NCBI GenBank assembly: GCA_049889415.1 | Contig: JBMHDL010000003.1 | Span: forward strand, 1-64,000 | From: JAYQKL01 sp049889415 | GTDB lineage: Bacteria; Pseudomonadota; Alphaproteobacteria; RS24 | Direction: 5' to 3' | Length of the DNA: 64,000 nt | Part shown: piece after piece, positions 48,150 to 57,517 of the stretch | How the letters are laid out: the number at the start of each line of letters is the position of its first letter | Position numbering within the stretch: the stretch's first letter is position 1 | Made by a program: the position numbers and the translations under genes | Notes under the pieces: generated by a model | Databases searched by the model: none | The model's input: the letters and a program-made list of their open reading frames with translations, nothing else | Told to the model about the DNA's origin: nothing

Positions 48150-48911
48150 TCAGCGCAGGATTGCGATGTCAGGTTTGCTGTTGGCGGTGCGGAAGAAGAA
48201 GGCCGGTTTGTTGAAACGTTCCGGGATCGGGACCTGCAAACGCTTCTCCAATTCAAGCAAAACATAATGGGTGATGGAAGGCAGATCCTTTTTCTTGGCG
48301 TCCTCGAAGGTCAGCCAATGCAATTCCAGCAATTCACCGGTGCCACCGAGTTGCTTCGGGTCGTTAAACAATTCGGAGGCTTCAACACAGAAAAAACGCG
48401 TATCAAAGCGCCGAGGCCTTAAAGTGGGGGTGATGGCGCGCCCGATAAAGTCAAGATTGCGGATGGCGGGGGCTGCGCCTTGCGCCAAAAAAGCCGCCCA
48501 TTCCGGGTTTGATGAGGTGAGGACGGCATCAGGGCGGCTGCCGATAATCAGGCCGGTTTCCTCAAATGTCTCCCGCACGGCGGCAAGCGCCATACCGCGC
48601 AGCCGGTTATCGGTCATACGGGCGGAGGTTTTTTGACGCAGACGTTTCATGACAGGTGCACGCAAGCTCTCCCGGGTTTTGAGCCGGGTGTCACACGGGT
48701 CAACCCGCCCGCCGGGAAAAACGAATTTATTCGGCATGAATTTATGCCTGGCAGAGCGTTTCCCCATCAAAACCCTGGGGTTTTTCCGCGTGCTGTCAAT
48801 AATCACCAGCGTCGCCGCATCAACCGGGCGAATATAGGGCAGTCTGGCGTCAATCCCCTCATGGACATCCTTATTGAGTATTTTCTGTTCCGCCTCGGTA
48901 ATTTTTTTCAT
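48150..48911 (-). CDS. NUDIX hydrolase
   Basis: The 253-residue protein carries the NUDIX core RETFEETGL near residue 110, with FVFPGGRVDP upstream, so it probably hydrolyses a nucleoside-diphosphate-linked compound. It is larger than housekeeping NUDIX enzymes and belongs to the branch with an N-terminal beta-rich extension found next to rpmG in alphaproteobacteria. I use ATG 48911; the longer frame runs back into the DUF983 gene. It starts one base after the DUF983 stop, so the two are co-translated. Substrate unknown. Confidence 0.85.
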   Translation of the reverse strand: MKKITEAEQKILNKDVHEGIDARLPYIRPVDAATLVIIDSTRKNPRVLMGKRSARHKFMPNKFVFPGGRVDPCDTRLKTRESLRAPVMKRLRQKTSARMTDNRLRGMALAAVRETFEETGLIIGSRPDAVLTSSNPEWAAFLAQGAAPAIRNLDFIGRAITPTLRPRRFDTRFFCVEASELFNDPKQLGGTGELLELHWLTFEDAKKKDLPSITHYVLLELEKRLQVPIPERFNKPAFFFRTANSKPDIAILR

Positions 48912-48912
48912 G

Positions 48913-49299
48913 TCAGCTTTCCCCTTCTGTTTCGGTCTCGGAAAAGCCATGGATCCGCAAAGCCCATTGCAGACCAACCGTCGCCCCTTTGGTCGCCGGC
49001 AAACTAACCAGACTGGCGGTAATGGTGATGATGCTGAACAGAACCACATGAACCCAGAGCGGTGGCATATAGGCGCGCTCGACAAAATACATGGTTGGAA
49101 TGATCAAATGACCAAGAATGAAAATGGTGAAATAGGGCGGGGCGTCATCAGCTTGATGACCGCTGAACACCTGGCCGCAGGCGGGGCATTGGTCGCTCAC
49201 TTTGAGATATTTTTCAAACAGAGACCCTTCCCCACAGGCCGGGCATTTGAAGCGCAATCCCCGCCACATGGCTTGTTTGACCTGTCTTTTTTCCCCCAT
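48913..49299 (-). CDS. DUF983 family membrane protein
   Basis: The 128-residue protein matches DUF983. The N-terminal half has a zinc-ribbon-like pair of CxxC motifs (FKCPACGEGSLF and QCPACGQ), then GHQADDAPPYFTIFILGHL near residues 47-65, and two hydrophobic helices. Function is unknown. It lies ten bases downstream of rnr and one base before NUDIX, a conserved alphaproteobacterial order. Confidence 0.85.
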   Translation of the reverse strand: MGEKRQVKQAMWRGLRFKCPACGEGSLFEKYLKVSDQCPACGQVFSGHQADDAPPYFTIFILGHLIIPTMYFVERAYMPPLWVHVVLFSIITITASLVSLPATKGATVGLQWALRIHGFSETETEGES

Positions 49300-49309
49300 A
49301 TTTCAACCC

Positions 49310-51646
49310 TTATTTTTTCAGTTTGGTTTTTGCCCGTCGCCGTCCTGCACGGGATTTGCTTTTTTTCGGCGGTTTTGAACCTGGTTTTCCCGAGTTAGCC
49401 CTACCTTTTGCTGCTTTGGCGGCTTTGTGTCTTTTACCCATTTTACCCAAAGGGCGTCCGCGTCTTGCCGGTGCAGGCCGGCTATCTTTCTCATAAGATC
49501 CGCCTTCAGCCAGCGAGAATAGCAGGCCGCCTTTTATCGGTTCAGCCTTTACTAGTCTGACACGCAGACTTTGTCCAACCTTAAAGGTCAGGCCGGTTGT
49601 TCCACCGGTTAGGGTCAAGCCGTCCTCATCTTTGTAAAACCGCTCACTGCCAAGCCGTGATGCCGGCAACAGGCCGTCCGCGCCGGTGTGGGACAGCTTG
49701 ACGAAAAGCCCGGCACTGCTGATGCCGCTAATGGTGCCGTCAAACAACTCCTCCACCCGTTCTGCGAGAAAAGCCGAAAGATATCTATCTTTGGCGCTGC
49801 GCTCGGCCAGCATTGCCCGCCGCTCCGTGGAGGAAATATGCTCGGCAATGGGGGCAAGTTCCTCTTCATCCACACACAGCCCGTCTTCCCCCATATTCAG
49901 GGCGGCAATAAGGGCACGATGCACCGTCAAATCCGCATAGCGACGGATGGGTGAGGTGAAATGGGCGTATTGCGACAGGGCAAGACCGAAATGCCCGATA
50001 TTGTTGGGACTGTAGATGGCCTGCGATTGTGTGCGCAACACCGCTTCCTGGGTCATGAAACCCAAATCCGCGTCCTCTTCGCCGGCCTGTTTACGCGCGC
50101 CCATCAAGACACGGTTGAACAGGCGCGGAATAAGCGGTTGCCCGAGATCCAGTTTTACGCCAAGCGGTTTCAGAAAGTCAGCCAATGCATGAACCTTTTC
50201 AAGCGCGGGGGCGTCATGAATACGATAGATCAAACCTTGTTTGTGTTTTTCCAACGTCTTGGCGGCACAGACATTGGCGCTGACCATCAGTTCTTCAATC
50301 AGGCGCATGGCTTCGAGCCGCTGCGGAACAAAAATATCAACAATCTGTTTTTGTTCATTCATCACAACCTTGCGTTCAGGCAGGTCAAGATTGAGCGGAC
50401 TGCGCTTGTCGCGGGCCTGCGCCATCAACAGATAGGCCTGCCAAAGCGGGGTCAACACCACGTCCTGCAAGGGCGCGCAATCTTCATCCGGCGCCCCGTC
50501 AAATGCCAATTGCGCCTGCTGATAACTCAGCCGCGCCTTGGAGGTAATCAAGGCGCGGGTAAAACTGTGCTTGGTGATCTCGCCATACTTGTTGACCCGC
50601 ATCCGCACCACCAGGGCCGGCCGGTCTTCATCAGGACGCAGGGAACACAGGTCAGTGGACAGGCGTTCGGGCAGCATCGGCACGACCCGGTCTGGCAGAT
50701 AAACGGAATTGCCGCGTTTGCGCGCCTCCCGGTCCATCGCCGTTTCAGGCTGCACATAAGCAGCGACGTCGGCAATCGCGACATAAACTTGAAACCCACC
50801 CTGATTGTCACTGTCCGGGTCCGGAACGGCGAGCACGGCATCATCATGGTCACGCGCATCCGCCGGATCAATGGTGATGAAGGGCAGGGCGCGCAGATCT
50901 TCATAAATGCTCTGAGATATTGGCCCCACCTCGGCGGCCTGTTGCAAAACCTCGGCGTCGAAGTCAAGCGGTATGCCCTGCTCGGCCAGGGCAATTAGGC
51001 TGAAGGCGCCTGGGTCATCCGCCCGGCAGATGACTTCAAGAATCTTCACCTTTTGGTCCCGTTTACGCCAGGCCGGTTCGTCTCCTGACAGTTTTTCGGC
51101 CCAGACCAAATCCCCCTGTTCGGCATCGGTCTCGCCTTGCACCGGATAATCATTGCGCTCGCGCCGGTCGGTCGGGTCCACACGCAGACCAGATTGCGCT
51201 TTCGTGACAACTCCGATAAACCGCAGGCCCGTCGGTGTTGCGATTTTGCGCATGACTGATGCCTGATAGGTCGTCCCCTCTGTTTTTTTGAGCCGCGCCA
51301 GAACTCGGTCACCTGGTGCCGGAGGGCGCTGGCGGCTTGTTATGATAACGTCATAGGCGTCAAGCGTTTCACCCCGCACAATGGGATGGCCATGCAGTTC
51401 GCCGTCCTCATCCCGGTGTGTGACCTGCACCATGCTGACACTCGGCAGAACACCACCGGGCCTTAACCCTTCGCGCGTATTGCCCTCAATCTGGCCATCT
51501 GCCAGCATTTCCTTCAACCAGCGCTTGAGAATGATTTTTTCCGACCCTTTAATATTAAAGGCCCTGGCGATTTCCCGCTTGCCGACTTTACCGTCAGCGT
51601 TTGAGATAAAGTCCAGAATGTCCTGTCGGCTGATACGCTCGGTCAC
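49310..51646 (-). CDS. rnr: Ribonuclease R
   Basis: This 778-residue 3'-to-5' exoribonuclease degrades structured RNA and takes part in rRNA and tmRNA quality control. It has an N-terminal winged-helix segment, cold-shock domains, the RNB catalytic domain (TIDPADARDHDDAV near residues 257-270 with the metal-binding aspartates) and a C-terminal S1 domain (VEELFDGTISGISSAGLFVKL). The last about 55 residues are a Lys/Arg-rich, probably disordered tail, as in other RNase R proteins. It is in a minus-strand run, 48 bases downstream of topA. Confidence 0.95.
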   Translation of the reverse strand: MTERISRQDILDFISNADGKVGKREIARAFNIKGSEKIILKRWLKEMLADGQIEGNTREGLRPGGVLPSVSMVQVTHRDEDGELHGHPIVRGETLDAYDVIITSRQRPPAPGDRVLARLKKTEGTTYQASVMRKIATPTGLRFIGVVTKAQSGLRVDPTDRRERNDYPVQGETDAEQGDLVWAEKLSGDEPAWRKRDQKVKILEVICRADDPGAFSLIALAEQGIPLDFDAEVLQQAAEVGPISQSIYEDLRALPFITIDPADARDHDDAVLAVPDPDSDNQGGFQVYVAIADVAAYVQPETAMDREARKRGNSVYLPDRVVPMLPERLSTDLCSLRPDEDRPALVVRMRVNKYGEITKHSFTRALITSKARLSYQQAQLAFDGAPDEDCAPLQDVVLTPLWQAYLLMAQARDKRSPLNLDLPERKVVMNEQKQIVDIFVPQRLEAMRLIEELMVSANVCAAKTLEKHKQGLIYRIHDAPALEKVHALADFLKPLGVKLDLGQPLIPRLFNRVLMGARKQAGEEDADLGFMTQEAVLRTQSQAIYSPNNIGHFGLALSQYAHFTSPIRRYADLTVHRALIAALNMGEDGLCVDEEELAPIAEHISSTERRAMLAERSAKDRYLSAFLAERVEELFDGTISGISSAGLFVKLSHTGADGLLPASRLGSERFYKDEDGLTLTGGTTGLTFKVGQSLRVRLVKAEPIKGGLLFSLAEGGSYEKDSRPAPARRGRPLGKMGKRHKAAKAAKGRANSGKPGSKPPKKSKSRAGRRRAKTKLKK

Positions 51647-51694
51647 ACTCGCTCCGGCTTACGGAACACATATGGGTGTTCCTGATGGATGCCC

Positions 51695-54232
51695 TCAGGC
51701 GGATTTTTTCCGCCGTGGCTTTTTGGTTTTACCCTTTGCAGCCCGCGCCGCAACAAGTTCCAAAGCGCGTTCCAGAGAGATGTCTTCCGGGTTTTCATCT
51801 TTGGGAATGGTGGCGTTGATTTTGTTGTGTTTAACATAAGGGCCGAAGCGTCCGTCCATAACATTGACGGGTTTGCCGTCATCAGGGTGCTCCCCGAGCT
51901 CTTTGATGACGGAACTGCCGCGGCGTGCTGGTTTTTTCTCGGCCAGCACGGTCACGGCGCGGTTAACACCGATTTCAAAAAGGTCCTCAACATTTTCAAG
52001 ACTGGCGGATTGTTTGCCGCAGCGCAGATAAGGTCCGTAGCGCCCCAAATCGGCTTTAATTTCCTCTGATGTTTCCGGATGCAGGCCGACAAGGCGGGGC
52101 AGGGACAGCAGCTTCAAGGCATAGGGCAAATCCATGTCTGCCGGCATTTTGCCTTTCGGCAGGCCCGAGCGTTTCGGCTTTTCGCCGTCTTCGGTCTGTT
52201 CGCCCAGCTGGACATAGGCGCCGAAGCGTCCGTCTTTCAGATGTACTTCAAGTCCGGTGTCCGGATCGGTGCCAAGAACGCGCTCAATGTCACCCTCACG
52301 ACCGGCTTCCTGCGCAAAGGGGCGGGTAAAGCGACATTCGGGATAGTTGGTACAGCCGACAAAGGCCCCGAATTTTCCAGTTTTCAGGCTGAGTTGGCCT
52401 TCATTGCATTTCGGGCAGACACGCGGGTCGCCGTCGCCGGTATCCTTGAAGATATGCTTGCCCAAGACCTCATTCATGGTGTCGAGTATCTGGGTGTTGC
52501 GGATTTCCATGGTTTTTTCGACACTGGCGTTGAAATCATTCCAGAAGCGGGCCAGCACCTCCTGATATCCAAGCTCTCCGGCGGATACCCGGTCAAGGTC
52601 GTTTTCAAGCCCGGCGGTGAAATCATATTCCACATAGCGTTCAAAGAAACTTTCAAGGAAGGATGTCACCAGGCGGCCCTTGTCATGCGGTTTGAATCGA
52701 TTGCGGTCCATAAAAACATAGTCACGGTCGCGCAAGACGCTCAAAACGCTGGCATAAGTGGAGGGGCGGCCAATGCCCAGCTCTTCCATTTTCTTGACCA
52801 ATGTCGCTTCGCTATAACGCGGCGGCGGCTCGGTGAAATGCTGTTCAGGTGAGACTTTCTGTACGCTCATCTGTTCGCCCTGTTCGACTTTCGGCAAAGT
52901 CGGGCCGTCCGTGTCTTTGCCGTCCTTGTCGGCGGCGTCGTCCTTGCCCTCTTCATAAAGTTTCAGGAAGCCTGCGAAGGTGATGACCGTCCCGGTCGCG
53001 CGGCAGCGTGTTTGCATGGTCTGGTCAACCAGATCAATTGTGGTGCGCTGCACTCGGGCATTTTCCATCTGGCTCGCCATGGTCCGCTTCCAGATCAGCT
53101 CATAGAGTTTGGCCTGATCCGCATCCAGAAAACGGCCAATATGCTCTGGCCGCCGGCTCAAGGCGGTCGGGCGGATAGCTTCGTGCGCTTCCTGAGCATT
53201 TGCAGCTTTGGTCTCATAAATCCGCGGATTGGTCGGCAGGTAATCGGGGCCGAAATCCTCGACAATTACATCGCGGGTTTCGGCTACGGCTTCCGGAGCG
53301 ATTTGTGTGCCGTCCGTCCGCATGTAGGTAATCAGGCCGGTGACTTCGCCGTCAATACTGATGCCCTGATAAAGCAACTGGGCGACCTGCATGGTGCGTT
53401 TGGCATTAAAGCCGAGCTTGCGGGCGGCCTCCTGCTGCAGGGTTGAGGTGGTGAATGGTGCGGACGGTTTGCGTTGCCCGGGTTTGCTGTCCACCATTTC
53501 AACGCTGAATGCCCCGTTTTCAACGGCTTTGCGGGCTTCCTCGGCCTGTACCTCATTTCCGAGGGAAAATTTATCTAGCTTGTTACCTTTGTGGAAGGTC
53601 AGCCGTGTCGGGAGCTTGTCACCTGACGGCGTGCTGAAATCGGCGCCGACTGTCCAGTACTCTCTTGGGTTGAAGGCTTCAATCTCAAGTTCACGTTCGC
53701 AAATCAGACGCAGGGCCACCGACTGCACCCGTCCTGCGGAACGGGCGCCGGGAAGCTTGCGCCACAAGACCGGAGACAAATTAAACCCTACCAAATAATC
53801 AAGGGCGCGGCGGGCCAGATAGGCTTCCACGAGCTTTTCATCCAATTCACGCGGATGCTGCATGGCGTCAAGAACGGATTTTTTGGTGATGGCGTTGAAG
53901 ACAACCCGCTGGACCTGCTTGCCTTTCAGCACATTCTTTTTGCGCATGACTTCCAGTACGTGCCAGGAAATCGCTTCGCCCTCTCGGTCGGGGTCGGTCG
54001 CCAGAATGAGACGGTCTGCGGATTTAACCTGATCGGCGATTTCATTCAGCCGCTTGTTTGATCCCGACTGAACTTCCCACTCCATCGCAAAGGCGTTTTC
54101 CGGATCAACCGAGCCGTTTTTCTCAGGCAGATCCCTGACATGGCCGAAGGAGGCATAGACTTTATAGTCCGGTCCCAGATATTTGTTGATGGTGGTCGCC
54201 TTGGCAGGTGACTCAACAATAACGACGTCCAT
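51695..54232 (-). CDS. topA: DNA topoisomerase I
   Basis: This 845-residue type IA topoisomerase relaxes negative supercoils. The Toprim domain opens the protein (VIVESPAKATTINKYLG at residues 4-20 and ATDPDREGEAISWH near 78-91); the active-site tyrosine is Y303 in TYMRTDG. A single zinc-finger segment CPKCNEGQLSLKTG lies after about residue 600, followed by basic repeats (DGRFGAYVQLGEQ, DGRFGPYVKH) and a lysine-rich tail. It lies between dprA and rnr as in most alphaproteobacteria. Upstream, TTGACA on the minus strand (54325-54320) may be a -35 box with a poor -10. Confidence 0.96.
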   Translation of the reverse strand: MDVVIVESPAKATTINKYLGPDYKVYASFGHVRDLPEKNGSVDPENAFAMEWEVQSGSNKRLNEIADQVKSADRLILATDPDREGEAISWHVLEVMRKKNVLKGKQVQRVVFNAITKKSVLDAMQHPRELDEKLVEAYLARRALDYLVGFNLSPVLWRKLPGARSAGRVQSVALRLICERELEIEAFNPREYWTVGADFSTPSGDKLPTRLTFHKGNKLDKFSLGNEVQAEEARKAVENGAFSVEMVDSKPGQRKPSAPFTTSTLQQEAARKLGFNAKRTMQVAQLLYQGISIDGEVTGLITYMRTDGTQIAPEAVAETRDVIVEDFGPDYLPTNPRIYETKAANAQEAHEAIRPTALSRRPEHIGRFLDADQAKLYELIWKRTMASQMENARVQRTTIDLVDQTMQTRCRATGTVITFAGFLKLYEEGKDDAADKDGKDTDGPTLPKVEQGEQMSVQKVSPEQHFTEPPPRYSEATLVKKMEELGIGRPSTYASVLSVLRDRDYVFMDRNRFKPHDKGRLVTSFLESFFERYVEYDFTAGLENDLDRVSAGELGYQEVLARFWNDFNASVEKTMEIRNTQILDTMNEVLGKHIFKDTGDGDPRVCPKCNEGQLSLKTGKFGAFVGCTNYPECRFTRPFAQEAGREGDIERVLGTDPDTGLEVHLKDGRFGAYVQLGEQTEDGEKPKRSGLPKGKMPADMDLPYALKLLSLPRLVGLHPETSEEIKADLGRYGPYLRCGKQSASLENVEDLFEIGVNRAVTVLAEKKPARRGSSVIKELGEHPDDGKPVNVMDGRFGPYVKHNKINATIPKDENPEDISLERALELVAARAAKGKTKKPRRKKSA

Positions 54233-54432
54233 AAGTGCCCCTATAATCAGTGCTTAGAGTCGCCGGTGCGCCTCTTTTGTTTCCGTTTCTGAATGATAAA
54301 TGGTCAAAATACAGGCTTTTGTCAAATCCCAATTTTTTTTCTAGGGGCGGCGTGTAGTTGTGACGGAGGCCATGAGCACCGGCCAGACCAGCCGGAAAAT
54401 CTATCGGTCATACCCCCTTTTTGCTGTCAGGG

Positions 54433-55548
54433 TCACCCGTCTTCGGGGTTCATATCAAGCGTAATGCCCATGTGATCCCTGACCAGCCGACCGGCAAGTT
54501 CCAGTTCAATAATCACCATATGCACCATCATCGGGGGATAGCCGGTATGCATGATAATTTCGTCAATGGATGTCGGACTGGTCCCGAGCAGGCCGATAAT
54601 TGTCTCGCGCATGGATTGGGTTACATCCAGCTGTATCGGCTTGTTGTCATCTTGGTGCGACGGTGGCGGTTCTTCGCTGCGTTCGGACAAGGGGCGTATA
54701 ACCTCTAGCACATCATCAACCGTCTCAACCAATGTACCGCCCTGGCGGATCAGATTATTGGCACCACGGCATCTCGGATCGAGCGGTGAACCAGGAACGG
54801 CGAGAATCTCCCGGCCCTGATCTCCGGCAAAGCGGGCCGTGATCAAGGAGCCGGACCGCAATGCTGCCTCGGTGACGATCACCCCCAGGGACAGGCCGGA
54901 AATGATCCTGTTGCGGCGCGGAAAGTGATGGGCGATGGGCTTCGTTCCAAGAGCGTTTTCAGATACGATAACGCCTTCCTGCCTGAGCCGATCATAGAGT
55001 TCCGCATTTTCATTGGGGTAGATATTGTCCACGCCGCCGGCCAGAACAGCTATCGTCCCATGTGCCAAACTGTGATTATGGGCGCAAGCGTCAATGCCAC
55101 GGGCCATGCCTGACACGATGATAAACCCCTTGGAGCTGAGTCCAGATGCCAGGCGCTCTGTCATTTTACGCCCGTTCAGGGAAGCGTTTCTTGCCCCGAC
55201 AATGGCAACTTTATGCTGTTTCAGCAAATGCTGATGCCCCAAAACGGTCAAAACCGGCGGAGCATCAGGGATGGCTGACAAGTCCGCCGGATAGTCACGG
55301 TCTCCGCAGACAATCATCCGGGCACCGAGTTTCTTAATGGCTTTGATTTCCCTCTCAGCTGCGGATTTGGACATGATTTTCAGTCTGCGGGCCGAGCCGC
55401 CGCGTTTTGCCAATTCCGGAACCTGTTTCAGGGCTTCACTCGGGTCTTTGTAGATTTCCAACAATTTGTGATAAGTGATGGGGCCAAGCCGCTCACTTCG
55501 GATAAGGCGTAAGGCATCACGCCTTTGATGTTCAGTTAATTTTCTCAT
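54433..55548 (-). CDS. dprA: DNA-processing protein DprA
   Basis: DprA loads RecA onto incoming single-stranded DNA during natural transformation and is widely kept outside competent species. The 371-residue protein has a SAM-like N-terminal domain, the Rossmann-like core with VAIVGARNASLNGRKMTERL near residues 113-132 and SGMARGIDACAH near 145-156, and a C-terminal winged-helix domain from about 300. It is separated from topA by 200 bases without coding signal. Other competence genes are not in the window. Confidence 0.94.
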   Translation of the reverse strand: MRKLTEHQRRDALRLIRSERLGPITYHKLLEIYKDPSEALKQVPELAKRGGSARRLKIMSKSAAEREIKAIKKLGARMIVCGDRDYPADLSAIPDAPPVLTVLGHQHLLKQHKVAIVGARNASLNGRKMTERLASGLSSKGFIIVSGMARGIDACAHNHSLAHGTIAVLAGGVDNIYPNENAELYDRLRQEGVIVSENALGTKPIAHHFPRRNRIISGLSLGVIVTEAALRSGSLITARFAGDQGREILAVPGSPLDPRCRGANNLIRQGGTLVETVDDVLEVIRPLSERSEEPPPSHQDDNKPIQLDVTQSMRETIIGLLGTSPTSIDEIIMHTGYPPMMVHMVIIELELAGRLVRDHMGITLDMNPEDG

Positions 55549-55613
55549 GCCGGTTCACCTCCGGCAGTCGAAACACCTATTGATGATTGTGCTCATGGTT
55601 TCGTTTCTTATTG

Positions 55614-56207
55614 TTATTTTTGTCCGATTTTTGGTTCTTTGCCTTGCAGCAGTCTCGACAGATTAGCACGATGTGCCCAAAAAGCGAGACAGGAAAGCAT
55701 CAGGCTGATAAATGTCAGTGTTGAGTTGCCCAGATAAAACGCAATGGCCGGGGTCAGGGCACAGGCGGTGAGGGCGGAGAGGGACGAAATGCGCGACAGC
55801 CCCGCAACGCCGAGCCAGATTAGGGCAAAACCCAGGCCGAGCCATGGATCGGCGGCAAGTGTGAATCCCAAATAGGTGGCCACCCCTTTACCGCCCTTAA
55901 AGTTCAACCAGACCGGATAAATATGCCCGATCAGGGCACCGGCGCCAGCGAAATATGCGACATTTTCAGGTGTAAACTGACGGGCGATCATCACCACAAT
56001 ACCGGCTTTGGCGGCATCCAGAACAAGTGTTGCAAGCGCTAGTTTTTTATTACCGGTCCGCAAAACATTCGTTGAGCCTATATTGCCTGAGCCGATGTCG
56101 CGAATATCCCCCAATCCGGCCAATCTGGTCAACAACAGGCCAAACGGAACGGAACCGGCCAAATAGCCCGTAACAATCCAGAAGCTCGCCAATTGTGTGA
56201 CGTCCAT
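55614..56207 (-). CDS. plsY: Glycerol-3-phosphate acyltransferase PlsY
   Basis: PlsY transfers an acyl group from acyl-phosphate to glycerol-3-phosphate, the first step of phospholipid synthesis, and sits in the inner membrane. The 197 residues contain several hydrophobic helices and the two family motifs GSGNIGSTNVLRTG near residues 39-52 and NFKGGKGVATYLG near 102-114. Its ATG overlaps the stop of the upstream dihydroorotase-like gene by one base. The acyl-phosphate partner plsX is not in this window. Confidence 0.95.
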   Translation of the reverse strand: MDVTQLASFWIVTGYLAGSVPFGLLLTRLAGLGDIRDIGSGNIGSTNVLRTGNKKLALATLVLDAAKAGIVVMIARQFTPENVAYFAGAGALIGHIYPVWLNFKGGKGVATYLGFTLAADPWLGLGFALIWLGVAGLSRISSLSALTACALTPAIAFYLGNSTLTFISLMLSCLAFWAHRANLSRLLQGKEPKIGQK

Positions 56208-57517
56208 CAGGCTGATCCGTCTACCTCAAAAACCCGCTGACCCTGTACAAAGGTCTGCATGACCCGGCCCTGAAGTTTGCGTCCCTCAATGGCGGTATTT
56301 TTGGATTTTGATTTCAAGTCTACGGCGGTCACGGACCAAGGGTGGTCAAGGTCAATCAGCGCGACATCCGCCGGCTGTCCGGGGGCCAATGTGCCGGCTG
56401 ACAGGCCCAGAAGTTGCGCCGGGGTTGAGGTCACAGCCCTAATGATTTTGTCGAGCGGCGCACTGCCCTCATGATGCAGCGTCAAAGCAGCGCCGAGCAG
56501 GGTCTGCACCCCGACTGAGCCGAAACTTGCCTGCTCAAAAGGCCGCCGCTTGGTGTCCTCATCCTGTGGATTATGCGCTGATACAATTATGTCAATGCTG
56601 CCGTCGGCAATGCCCTCGCACAGGGCTAGCCGGTCATCCTCGCTGCGCAGGGGAGGATTTAATTTGGCGAAGGTGCGGTAATTCTCAACATCATTATCGT
56701 TCAGCATCAGGTGATTAGCACTTACACCGCAGGTGATGGGAAGATCACGCTGCTTGGCCGCCCGGATGATGTCCAGGCTTTCCGCACAGGAAATCTGGGC
56801 GATATGAAGCCGCGCTTTGGTCATTTCGACGAGTCGGATGTCGCGTTCAATCATGATGATTTCAGCCATTTTGGGAATACCGGCCAAACCAAGACGGGTG
56901 GCCTTTTCACCGCTGTTCATCACACCAGCGCCGGCCAGATTGGCGTCTTGAGCATGGTGCATGACCAAAGCGTCAAAATTCGTTGCATAAGCCAAGGCGC
57001 GGCTCATGACCTGAGCATTCATCACCGACCGGTCGGCATCGGTGAACGCGACGGCGCCGGCTTCGCGCAACAGGCCGAACTCGGTCATCATTTCCCCATC
57101 CAGACCTTTGGTGATGGCCGCTGTCGGAAACACCCTGACTTTTGCCGTGTCACGGGCGCGCCGCGAAATGAAATCCACCAAGGCCGCATCGTCAATCACC
57201 GGGTCCGTGTCCGGCATGGTGACAATGGATGTTACGCCGCCGGCCGCTGCTGCATCCGACACGGTCGCCAGGGTCTCGCGGTAGGCGCTGCCGGGTTCGC
57301 CGGTATTGATCTGCATGTCGACAAGACCGGGCAGCAGCATCATGCCCTGTGCATCCATGGTCTGCGTCCCATCAGGCCATTGTACATCCGCGCCGACGGC
57401 TTTGATAATCCCCGCCTCAATCAGAAGGGAGCCGGTTTCATCGCGTCCGCAGGAGGGGTCGAAGAGGCGGGCATTGGTGATGGCCAGCCTGCCGATTTGT
57501 TTCAGCTCCGCACTCAT
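56207..57517 (-). CDS. Dihydroorotase-like protein lacking metal ligands (PyrC'/PyrX-type)
   Basis: The 436-residue protein has the fold and length of type I dihydroorotase, but the metal-binding positions are changed. The HxH motif (normally DxHxH-REPG) reads DMQINTGEPG with Q69 and N71; the later HxxH is HIAQIS (Q241); and the DHAPH motif is AHNPQ with A314 in place of the metal-binding aspartate. It should therefore be inactive as a hydrolase. In Pseudomonas such a protein (PyrC', PyrX) is required to assemble the aspartate transcarbamoylase. It is directly downstream of pyrB, sharing one base. A true dihydroorotase must be encoded elsewhere. Confidence 0.85.
   Translation of the reverse strand: MSAELKQIGRLAITNARLFDPSCGRDETGSLLIEAGIIKAVGADVQWPDGTQTMDAQGMMLLPGLVDMQINTGEPGSAYRETLATVSDAAAAGGVTSIVTMPDTDPVIDDAALVDFISRRARDTAKVRVFPTAAITKGLDGEMMTEFGLLREAGAVAFTDADRSVMNAQVMSRALAYATNFDALVMHHAQDANLAGAGVMNSGEKATRLGLAGIPKMAEIIMIERDIRLVEMTKARLHIAQISCAESLDIIRAAKQRDLPITCGVSANHLMLNDNDVENYRTFAKLNPPLRSEDDRLALCEGIADGSIDIIVSAHNPQDEDTKRRPFEQASFGSVGVQTLLGAALTLHHEGSAPLDKIIRAVTSTPAQLLGLSAGTLAPGQPADVALIDLDHPWSVTAVDLKSKSKNTAIEGRKLQGRVMQTFVQGQRVFEVDGSA

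Noticed and set aside
49961..50998. 345-codon plus-strand frame inside rnr
   Set aside because: Antisense shadow of the RNB domain coding sequence; no protein features.
54233..54432. Small gene or RNA between topA and dprA
   Set aside because: No start with ribosome-binding site and no stable hairpin followed by T tract on either strand; only a possible -35 box for topA is visible.
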